From: Chrysochromulina parva
Taxonomy: Eukaryota > Haptophyta > Prymnesiales > Chrysochromulinaceae
Reading direction: 5' to 3'
NCBI GenBank assembly: GCA_002887195.1
Contig: PJAB01000446.1
Coordinates: 1 to 26,568, forward strand
Length of the DNA: 26,568 bases
Shown: positions 8,990-17,600 of the stretch, in pieces
Numbering within the stretch: the first letter of the stretch is position 1
Layout of the letters: the number at the start of each line of letters is the position of its first letter
The notes under the pieces: generated by a model
Database searches by the model: none
What the model was told of the DNA's origin: nothing
What the model saw: only the letters and a program-made list of their open reading frames with translations
Program-made: the position numbers and the translations under genes

Positions 8990-9715
8990 ATGCACGTGCT
9001 TGCGGAGGCTCGGCACGCGGCTGTGGAGCGTCAACGCGCAGCGGCGGAGAGGCAGGCCCATGACACAGCCAGGGCGAGAGTGCTCGGCGATCTAGCACCC
9101 GTGAGCATCACGGTACGCCGCGCTAGCACATTTGAGCAGACGAAGAGCACGGGGCCTCGCTGGGAACACGATCACCCCGTGCCGACCTCGGCGCTGGCGG
9201 CCCTCGCGCAGCTCGATGCGCACGTGACCGCGCGCGCACCAGCTGCGCTTCCGCCCGCAACCGAGGTGGCTCCACCAATGCCGAAGCGCCAGCGCAGCTC
9301 CGGGGCCCGGACGACAATCGAGGACAAGATCCGACCGCTGGTCGAATTCTTGCGCGAAAACGAGGACCGCGAGGCCATGGGGGCCGCACAGCGCTGCTCG
9401 AGCCCCTCATCGAGCCCCTCGAGCAGCTTGCGCTTCGAGCCCGCTGACGCGCTGTCGGCAGCCGAGCACATTGAGCGTATTCTCGGGAGAAAGGGCGATC
9501 CCGACCATCGTTGGCGCTGCCTCGGGCTCGAGCCGTGTGCAGGCACGCTGCCGCGCACGTTGCTGCGGAAGCGGTTCCTCGCGCTCGCACTTCTCGTTCA
9601 CCCGGACAAATGCCACCTCGAGGGAGCGCACGAGGCGTTCGCAGCTCTCGAGAAAGCGTTCCGCGAGCTGATCAATTTGACGCGCGCTGATCCATGCATC
9701 CTGGCTAAACATTGA
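8990..9715 (+). CDS. J-domain (DnaJ-like) protein
   Basis: A 241-residue protein starting at an ATG with A at -3. The C-terminal part carries a J domain at about residues 172-232. It has a helix I remnant WRCLGLEP, a basic helix II RTLLRKRFLALALLVHPDK with the diagnostic HPD triad at His204-Asp206, and helix III EAFAALEKAFREL. The triad is what stimulates Hsp70 ATPase, so the protein should be a functional Hsp70 partner. There is no Gly/Phe region, zinc-finger domain or DnaJ C-terminal domain, so it is a type III (DNAJC-like) member with a C-terminal rather than N-terminal J domain. The first 150 residues are low-complexity with a basic PKRQRSS patch (possible nuclear signal) and a SSPSSSPSSS run. 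The specific subfamily is not recognised. Confidence 0.8.
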   Translation: MHVLAEARHAAVERQRAAAERQAHDTARARVLGDLAPVSITVRRASTFEQTKSTGPRWEHDHPVPTSALAALAQLDAHVTARAPAALPPATEVAPPMPKRQRSSGARTTIEDKIRPLVEFLRENEDREAMGAAQRCSSPSSSPSSSLRFEPADALSAAEHIERILGRKGDPDHRWRCLGLEPCAGTLPRTLLRKRFLALALLVHPDKCHLEGAHEAFAALEKAFRELINLTRADPCILAKH

Positions 9716-9985
9716 TGCGGCGCCCGTGGGCCCGTCGTGGAGTCTGGTTTACTACCTGGATCAGCTCGTGGTATAATTTGGTGGCTGAAACTGTTGGGTG
9801 TTCAGCTGCGCCAGGGCATTCCGCTGCCCAATGATTAGAAAGTCATCGCCGCGCAGAGTCATTCAGATTAGCTAGACGGAGCGCAGACGCCTGAGTAGGG
9901 TCGTTATTCAAAGTGTCGAAAAGCCGATCTGAATGGGCGATCCTTCTCTTGCAAGTCAACACAATCACATGTCAAGTCAATCAGC

Positions 9986-12900
9986 ATGGATGCGATGGAT
10001 GAACAGGCCGCGGCGCTGGTCCTCGCTGCTCGAGTCCAGCAGTGGCTGTGCGAGGCCGCTCGTGACATTGCTCCATCTGAGCATCTAGACGAGCTTTGGG
10101 CCACACCGCGTGCGGCGGTGGTCGCGAACGAGACATCAGCGTCTGCTGGGGACTACATTTGCCGGGCTCCGAGTGTGCTCTGGGGCAGGCTGCTCGCAAA
10201 GCAGCGCGGTCGCGGGCCCGTTCGAGTGGTAGTCACCTCGGCTTATGGGATCATGCGCGAGCGTGAATACAGCAGCGCCGGTGCCATTGGCGAGGCGCTG
10301 CTTTCTGCTCTTCCTGACGGCGCTAGGCAGACCATTGCGGATGCACGCACGCGCCGGGATGGCTGCCTAGTCCTGACGACGCGCGTGCACCTGTGCCGTC
10401 AGCATGCATCCGGTCTGGTGCAGTGCACGGCATGTGGCGACTTCTTTTCGGGAGCGCACGGGCTGCGCGAGCACTGGAACTTTAAGCATAAAACGAGTTA
10501 CGAGAGCGCACGAACCTCGGCAGCAGCGGCGTGCAAGGCCTTAGTGCCATACGGCCGTTTCGCTGTCGACGAGGTCGTGCTACTCCGCGTCGGGACGGCG
10601 CGCGCAGAGATGGCCGCCAAACTGGCGGCTGAGTTGCCGGCAGGGCTAGCAGCTGCGCGCGACGGCGATCTGGGAACGCTCGAGGCGCTGTTGGCAGCCG
10701 GGTGGAAGCCGCAGACGGCGGCCGATCGGCACGGCTCAAGCGCGCTGATCTGGGCTGCGGCAGGAGGCCACCTAGCCGCTTGCGAGCTATTGCATGCGCA
10801 CGGAGCGTCCGTAACCTATCAGCAGCCAAACGCAGGGAAGGGTGGCTCTGCAAAAGACGCAGCTGCGGTCCTCGAGGACTCTTCCGCCTTTGGTGAGGTA
10901 GGTCTCGACTCCCTCGACGTCCTCCAACTCGTGCGCACCTTGAACGCGAGGCTGCATCCGCACGTCACGCTGGCCGACGATGCCGTGTTCGAGCACCCGA
11001 CTGTACACGAGCTTGCTCGCCACATGCATTCGATGGTCACAGCGCGTCTGTGCAAATCGTCGCAATCGTCAACTTGTGCGCATCGTGAGTCGTGGGAGGA
11101 GATGAAGAGAGTTGCGGAGGTGGACCAGGTGGCGCCGGAGGCGCCGGAGGCGCAGGAGGCGCCGGAGGCGCAGGAGGCGCAGGAGGCGCCGGCTGAAACG
11201 GATGTAGAGCCCAGTTGCGAGAGGCTGTCGACCATTCAGACGACGGACTATCATCTGTGGCCCCATGGGTTCGCAGTGACGGCTACGCTATATCACAGCC
11301 GCGCAGCCCTGCAGATGCTGCAGCAATCGCCGCCCTTGAGCCTCGGCGAGCTCTGCGCACTGGCCAGGGCCCATCCCGGCCACCTTGCGGTTATGCTTCG
11401 GACCTTATGTGCCGTTGGTTGGGTGACGCGCGACGACCACGGCAAGTACAGCACGACTGCGACCGTGGCTCAGGTGGCAAATGCGAGCGCCTTGGCGGAG
11501 CTGTGCACGGACGTGTACGGCGTCGCGGGCGGGCAGGATAGCGTTTCGGAGCCGGGTGCACCGTGGGGCGGGGAGAACTGGCGCCCACGACGGCGCCTTC
11601 CGCACCTTGCCAAGTGGCTCAAGACGCTACAATCTGAAGGCTGGAAGTGGTGTGGCGGTGTTGCGACTGCTCACTTACCGCTCCTTGCCAAGATGCTCGC
11701 GGGGGCGGTGCTGGCTCCCCTGCTGCTGGGGCTGCGCCTGATGCAAGCCGATGAAGCAGCTTTAGACGGCGATGGCGCTGGGCATGTGCTCGGTGGCGAC
11801 GCCACGAGCGACCATTCGCACGATTCGCCACTGCTTGCACCCGCCCTGCTTTCCGTGAGCCTTCAATCGATGACGGCTGAGACCGCGGCGAGCATCGGCT
11901 CGTTTTTTGCGGCACGGGCTTGGGGCGCGTATGACTCGAGCGCTCAACGGATATCGCTGAGCGACGCGGGCAGCTTCGTATTGCAGCGCAGCGCTGCCTT
12001 TGGAGTGTGCGTGTCTTACCGTGCGCTGCTCCAAAGGCTGGGCGAGGCGACGTTTGGTGAGACAGCGGCGGTGTTTCAGCGCGAGGGTGAGCACGAGGTG
12101 TGGGTCGACCGGCGGCTCAACGTCCTCGGCTCTGGCTTCATGCACCGCCGTTACTTCGACGATCTCATCCGCGTTCACATCCGGCCCATCTTCGACGCCG
12201 AGCCCATGGCGGCTCAACCTCGGCTCATTGTTGACGTGGGCTGTGGCGACGGCACGCTGCTGCGGGCAATCTATCTCTTCATCAAGTCCCACACGCGACG
12301 TGGCCAGCACCTCGACGCCTTCCCGCTCACCGTTGTCGGAGCTGATCTGAGCGCTGCCGCTCTCGGAGCAACAGCACACACGCTCACAACTGCGAAAGTA
12401 CCGCACACGACCTTGGCCTGTGATCTGGGCTCCCCAGCTCCGCTCCAGGCTGCTCTTGAAGACCGATTTCAAGTGCATCGGGACGATGTGCTGCACGTGC
12501 GCTCGTTTGTCGACCACGAGATGCCGTACGTCGTCACTGTGCCAGCTCCATCAGCCACAGCGGCTGCTATTGCCGCCCAGGCCGACACGTGCCACGTGGA
12601 CACCGCGTCTGGGCGCCTGATCACGCCGGCGGAGGCCTTTCAATGCCTCACAGAACACTTCGAGCGGTGGGCAGCATGCCTGGGTACCCACGGGCTCCTC
12701 GTGCTCGAGGTCCATTGTCTCGACATCGCCTCGACCCAACGGCACATGAACGAAGCCACAGCTCTGCACTTTGACTGCCTTCAAAGCCATAGCGGCCAGC
12801 TTCTCGTGCCCGCGGCGCACTTTGCTCTTGCAACGGCGGCGGCAGGGTTGCTGCCGGCGCTGCTGCACCCAGCAGACAGCAGGGCGGGGCAGGGCAGCAG

Positions 12901-14392
12901 GGCAGGGGCGGGCGTGCTAACCTACCCGAAGGACTCGCCCTATACGCGCATCGTGCTGCAGCGGCTGCGCCCAGCTAATGTTCGTGTGCGTCTTGCTACG
13001 ACGGCCGATCTCGACGAGCTACTCGAGCTCGAAGGTTGTTGGGGCTCTGAGGGGCTCGCTGCATCAGAGGCGACGCTGCGAGAACGCCTTGCTCTCGATC
13101 CGTACGGGCGCGCTTCCTATGTTGCCGAGTCGGTTTCGGGGAGGCTCCTCGGAGCTCTGTATACGCAACGCATTGGCACTTACGAGTCCCTCCTCACGAC
13201 AACTCGCGAGGCGGAGCTCGCGTTGCACGAGCCTCACGGGTGCGCTCTACATTTGCTCGGAGTTGTGCAACGGCCTGAGGTGGCGGTTCTCGAGGACGGT
13301 CGTTCAGTCGGCAAAGCGTTGCGTGACTTTGTCTGCCATGTTGCGCGGCTCGAACCGGCCCTCGAGTTGGTCTGTGGAGTCACACGCTGCCGCGGCTTCG
13401 ACGGCAGGCTTCCGTATGCCGAGCACGTGGCCAACATGAACGACCCTGGGCTGCTCTTCCACAGCCAGGCCGGTGCGATCATCGGCGATCTGGTGCCGGG
13501 CTATCGACCGAGCGACAGGCTCAATTGTGGATATGGTGTCTTGGTACTATACGACCTTGGCAAAGGGCAACGCGGCGGATCGCGAGGTGCCCTGAGCAAA
13601 GACCCCAATGTCGCCGCCATCGACACGGTAGCTGCTGCGAAGGTCGTTGCGACGAGTATCGCACCGTCATCGACGTCGCCGCCGCCGCCCACGCTGCCGC
13701 CCACGCTGCAATCGCAACGCTTGCCCATCTCCGAGGCACAATGCCGCGAATGGGTTCGCGAGGCAGTAGCGAATCTGCGCTACAGCCAACCGCCCACATC
13801 CAACCAACCGGCAAGCCGCTTCGGTGGGCGTACCGCTCTGCACTGGGCAGCTCGCTATGGCCATCTCAGTGTTTGTCAGTGGCTGGTTCGCCATGGTGCT
13901 GATGTTGACGCTCAGATGGCAGATGGCACCCCGCCACTGCACTGGGCGGTGTGGCAGGGCCGGTTGTCCGTGTGCAAGTGGCTTGTGGACGATGCCGGCG
14001 CGAACCTGCATGCTCTCAACACCTTTGGGTGCAACGCATTTCAGTGGGCTGCCCAGTCCCCGAGCACCTACGCGGTGGATGTTTGCCGCTGGCTGCGCGG
14101 CTGCGGTCTCAACGCCGCCGTTCTCAATTGCAATGGCCACTCGGCCGTACACAAGGCGGCCATCAAGGGCAATCGAGCTGTTTGCGAGTGGTTGCTTTCG
14201 GCTGAAGGTGGACTCTCGACGGCGCATCTGCTAGCGGATCGTGACGGGAATACGCCGGCATCGATGGCTCGTGCGGAGGGATTTGTGGAGCTCGCGGATT
14301 GGTTGGATGGCGTCTCAGCCGGGCACGCGCATCCGCACGCGTCTGAAAGCGGAGGGAGAGCGTCGCCGTCGGCGCAGACCGGACCATATTGA
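9986..14392 (+). CDS. C2H2-ankyrin protein with embedded ACP, C-methyltransferase-type and GNAT polyketide-starter domains
   Basis: A 1468-residue single-exon frame; the start ATG has A at -3. Domain order: C2H2 finger (Cys147, Cys150, His163, His168); ankyrin-like unit at about 222-275; acyl carrier domain at about 296-350 with GLDSL and attachment Ser309; an APEAQE linker at about 383-402; a winged-helix-like segment at about 430-500; and a class I methyltransferase with IVDVGCGDG (748-756), GADLS (785-789) and LHVRSFVDHEMPY (836-848). A GNAT domain at about 1000-1192 ends VPGYRPSDRLN...LVLYDL. At least four ankyrin units follow at about 1280-1440. The MT-GNAT pair resembles the loading modules of apratoxin AprA and curacin CurA, where GNAT decarboxylates malonyl units and loads the acyl group on ACP. 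Trp1019, Thr1133, His1159 and Arg1174 match the CurA residues as I recall them. No ketosynthase, acyltransferase or thioesterase is present. An acyl-starter role on a protein scaffold is inferred. Confidence 0.85.
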   Translation: MDAMDEQAAALVLAARVQQWLCEAARDIAPSEHLDELWATPRAAVVANETSASAGDYICRAPSVLWGRLLAKQRGRGPVRVVVTSAYGIMREREYSSAGAIGEALLSALPDGARQTIADARTRRDGCLVLTTRVHLCRQHASGLVQCTACGDFFSGAHGLREHWNFKHKTSYESARTSAAAACKALVPYGRFAVDEVVLLRVGTARAEMAAKLAAELPAGLAAARDGDLGTLEALLAAGWKPQTAADRHGSSALIWAAAGGHLAACELLHAHGASVTYQQPNAGKGGSAKDAAAVLEDSSAFGEVGLDSLDVLQLVRTLNARLHPHVTLADDAVFEHPTVHELARHMHSMVTARLCKSSQSSTCAHRESWEEMKRVAEVDQVAPEAPEAQEAPEAQEAQEAPAETDVEPSCERLSTIQTTDYHLWPHGFAVTATLYHSRAALQMLQQSPPLSLGELCALARAHPGHLAVMLRTLCAVGWVTRDDHGKYSTTATVAQVANASALAELCTDVYGVAGGQDSVSEPGAPWGGENWRPRRRLPHLAKWLKTLQSEGWKWCGGVATAHLPLLAKMLAGAVLAPLLLGLRLMQADEAALDGDGAGHVLGGDATSDHSHDSPLLAPALLSVSLQSMTAETAASIGSFFAARAWGAYDSSAQRISLSDAGSFVLQRSAAFGVCVSYRALLQRLGEATFGETAAVFQREGEHEVWVDRRLNVLGSGFMHRRYFDDLIRVHIRPIFDAEPMAAQPRLIVDVGCGDGTLLRAIYLFIKSHTRRGQHLDAFPLTVVGADLSAAALGATAHTLTTAKVPHTTLACDLGSPAPLQAALEDRFQVHRDDVLHVRSFVDHEMPYVVTVPAPSATAAAIAAQADTCHVDTASGRLITPAEAFQCLTEHFERWAACLGTHGLLVLEVHCLDIASTQRHMNEATALHFDCLQSHSGQLLVPAAHFALATAAAGLLPALLHPADSRAGQGSRAGAGVLTYPKDSPYTRIVLQRLRPANVRVRLATTADLDELLELEGCWGSEGLAASEATLRERLALDPYGRASYVAESVSGRLLGALYTQRIGTYESLLTTTREAELALHEPHGCALHLLGVVQRPEVAVLEDGRSVGKALRDFVCHVARLEPALELVCGVTRCRGFDGRLPYAEHVANMNDPGLLFHSQAGAIIGDLVPGYRPSDRLNCGYGVLVLYDLGKGQRGGSRGALSKDPNVAAIDTVAAAKVVATSIAPSSTSPPPPTLPPTLQSQRLPISEAQCREWVREAVANLRYSQPPTSNQPASRFGGRTALHWAARYGHLSVCQWLVRHGADVDAQMADGTPPLHWAVWQGRLSVCKWLVDDAGANLHALNTFGCNAFQWAAQSPSTYAVDVCRWLRGCGLNAAVLNCNGHSAVHKAAIKGNRAVCEWLLSAEGGLSTAHLLADRDGNTPASMARAEGFVELADWLDGVSAGHAHPHASESGGRASPSAQTGPY
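11131..11190 (+). repeat. GAGGCGCCG/GAGGCGCAG tandem repeat coding an Ala-Pro-Glu-Gln linker
   Basis: Imperfect 9-nt units read as EAP/EAQ form a flexible acidic linker between the carrier domain and the winged-helix/methyltransferase part of the 1468-residue protein. Such linkers are common next to carrier domains. The run is prone to length change. Confidence 0.75.
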
Positions 14393-14677
14393 TGCAGACC
14401 AGGTGGTCGAGCGAAGGGACGTCCCCGGAGGCAAGACAAGGGAAAGACGGCCACACCGACCACCGTGAACTTAGAACTAACCGTGAACCATATTAGATTG
14501 ATTTTTTTAGATTTAGTCAAAGTCAGTAGTCTCCTACACTCCTTTCCGATCGATTATTGAAACTAAGGGTGAAGACGTCGATCATCCAGTCGAGATCGCT
14601 CATCGCAGATGAACTCGAAATTCTCGCATGAGGCATGTATTGTTCAGTCGATATTAGCCCCAAGTTCAGCCTCAAGT
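14393..14677. other. Convergent intergenic region, likely overlapping 3' ends
   Basis: This 285-bp stretch lies between two convergent large genes. It includes an AT-richer patch around 14480-14530 with a T7 run, in contrast to the GC-rich coding DNA. It probably carries the 3' UTRs and poly(A) sites of both genes. No gene or RNA was recognised. Confidence 0.4.
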
Positions 14678-17600
14678 TCAGCCAGCCGCGCCGCCTGTCA
14701 TCGCTCCAGCGACACGCTCAAAGGCTTCGTCTATTTCACTCACATTGGTGGCTTCGATGTTGAGCCCCACGTTGGAGTCACCCACATCATCGGTCAACCG
14801 CTGCGACATCTTGGACCATGTGGGCCACATGGTGTGCTTCGCATTGAAATTTGCAATTCCGTGAGCATCGATGATGACGAGGTGAAGCCCACGCATCTCC
14901 TGCATCTCCTGGATCAGACTGTTGACGGCCGTCAAGGCCCTGACTGGCGACATGTTGTCGTTGATGCCCTTGGCGTTAAAGCACTCAAAATCGACTGTGT
15001 CGGTAAGCACAACGAGCCACTTGGAGTACGACTTGTCCACCTCAAGCAGCTTGTCGAGACACTTTTTGATCGACGAGTAGACGTGGGGCTCGCCGCCCTT
15101 TTGGACGGAGTTGACGATCTGGTCACGCAGCTTGGCAGCCTGCTCTCCGACCCCCTTGGGTTGCACGGCAAAGATTTCGGAGAAGCCCAACCCGTAGTAA
15201 CCCACCAAGTCGTCCTCGACAATGTATTTGTCGAAGACCTTCACCACAGCGTCCACCACGGCCTGCAGAAACTGCTCGTAGGTGCGATCGATCAAGAACA
15301 CAACCGCCATCTGCTGCCGCTTAGGCTCAATGCCGAAGACGTCGTCGGGGGCCCATCCCCAGTGGCAGGGTGGCCCTTGTATCTCCACCTGCAGCCTCTC
15401 AAGTGCTGCTTCCTTCATCTTGGCACCGCTCTCGAAAGGGACTTGCAGCAAGTCGCGCAGCTTCATGTCCGTCTTGCGCGCGACGATCGACGGCCACACG
15501 GTGTCTGCACGCCGCGGGTGTCTCTTGAAATAGCGTTCGCAGAGCTCGTTCTGCCACGCGCCACGCGCCTGCTGCGCTTCGAAGCTGCTGAGCGCCGCCG
15601 CGGTCACCGCGTCCTTGCGCTTGAGGAGCGCCTCGATGATCTGGTCGGGTGGAAGCTTGCGCATGCTCTCGGCTAGCCCCGGCTCGTTGCAGAAGGGCTC
15701 GTCCTCCGCGCAGAGCACTACCAGGTACTGACCGGGACGGTCCTGACGCGCCGTGCGACCCTTCCACTGCGCCCACTCACGCGCGTCAGGAATGGAGGTG
15801 CAAATCACGAGCATGCCGCCGTGCGCATTAGCGTGCTCCGACAGGCAGTCAAAGTCGTGGCCGCGCCCCCCAAACCAGTCGGTCACGGTGACGCGGAAGT
15901 AAGGCTCGCGGTTCTCCGAATAGCAGCGCTTGGTCGCCTGGTCGATGATCGTGTTCGCTTCGTCGATCATCGAGCGACCATGCTCGTCGCGCTCCTGCAG
16001 CAGCTGAATGCGCGGGCACAGTGCCGTCACGCTAGTGAGCGTGGGTGCCGAACGCCAATTGGGCGTGGCGATGGGTGCCGAACGCCAATTGGGCGCGAGT
16101 GGCGGGCTCTTTAGTTGGGTCCGAAGCTCAGTGTGCTCATCAAGTTCTATGGTGTCGGCTAGCTCGATGGCCTGGCTGACTGATGTGGCACGCCCGATCG
16201 ATGGTGCGATGGAAGGGCTACTCTTGATGGGCGACGACGCAAGCGAGGCGCCCGTCGAAGGCGGTGGCGAGGCAGCGAACGACGCCATGCCCATCTTGGT
16301 CAACCTGCACAGCTTGTGAAACTCGCCCGTGGCGCGCATGCGCTCTCGGTTGCGCATGCGCTCGCGCGGATCGCTGGTGAGCGCCTCGAGCAGAGCGCGC
16401 ACCACCTTTGGCAGCTCGTCCTTCTCGGCTCCACGTGTGATGATCAGCACGGGCACGTCAGTGTGGTACTGGCGCGCGGCCTGCACAACCTCGTGGATCT
16501 TCTCCGAGAAGCGCTCCTTGATCACGACGCCGAGATTCGTGGCATCCTCCTTGGTGGTCGCATCGCACGTCTTCAAGAACTGCGGCACCTCATACGGCAC
16601 CGCCTGGTACGTCTTCTCAATGTACTGGCGCTCAGCCTCACCCCCAACCGAGCCGGTCAGGCCAAAAATACACGAGTCTGATGCGAGCACGAGAGTCATG
16701 CGCACACATGGCGTCAGCACGAATCCGCAGCGCGCGTCGGCGCAAGAGAGCGGGGGCATGATCGGCATTGGCGAGGGTACTCTTCGGCTCTACCCACATT
16801 TTTGGTACATGAAGGGCGTGCACAGACAACTGCGGAACGTGTTCTTCGCCGGCTCCATGCTGAAGTCCTCATAGTTTTTGAACACAAGCCAGTCATCGGA
16901 CAAGGGCACTTTGGGCACCCGCGCGGATCCATCCGGGCCCTCCTCAAGCATGATCCACCCTTGCTCGCCCAGCTGGAAGTGCACGCCCTGCACCTTTGCA
17001 TCGGCCTCGCGCTTGATACGCTTCGCATCGTTCCAGATCGGGCTGTCCACCTTCGCTGGGCGGTCCTGTCCCTTAATGAGCGCATTGTAGCACGCCTTGT
17101 AGTGGGGCGTGAGCGAATCATCTTTGGCTTGGTAGAGCAGGGTCGGCTTCTCGTTGACCACGAGGTCGTCAACTTCATCGACGATCAGGATGGTGCCGGT
17201 CAGGTCAAGGTCACCCGAGAGGAGATGCTGATTGAAGAAGGTGTTGTTTTGCTTCTTGAGGCAGTAACAGATGTCGGAGGTACTGTCGATCGTCTTGTTG
17301 CATGTGAGCCCAAACGACTCGTAGAAGCTCTTGTAGTTGGCAAAGTCCCTTTCGAGCAGCCCCTCGTTGTTCTCGAGGACGTGCACCTTCTTCTTGAGCT
17401 GCTTGACCGTGTACACAGCCATCATCGCGATCACGATCGACTTACCCTCGCCCGTCTTCATCTGCAGAATCGCCGCGCGCATGCCATACTCGCGCGCCCA
17501 CCGCTCCTTTTGCTCAAAAAACTGTGAGAAGATGAGCATCGCGCAGATCTGCGTATGGTGCGGCGTGAGCGGCAGCTGTGGAGGCACCTGGTCCACATAC

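Noticed and set aside
14609..15676. A 355-codon plus-strand frame near the 3' end of the giant gene
   Set aside because: It is the reverse complement of the VWA-like and helicase-C coding sequence. The conserved motifs read on the minus strand.
14678..16768. A separate 696-residue gene starting at 16768
   Set aside because: Its first 31 codons look like intron plus splice acceptor, and the rest continues the SecA-like domain of the upstream exon. A single GT-AG intron joins them in frame.
16790..17500. Plastid-encoded or bacterial secA
   Set aside because: The motor motifs match the family, but the gene is fused to ARM repeats, interrupted by a spliceosomal intron and lacks bacterial signals.
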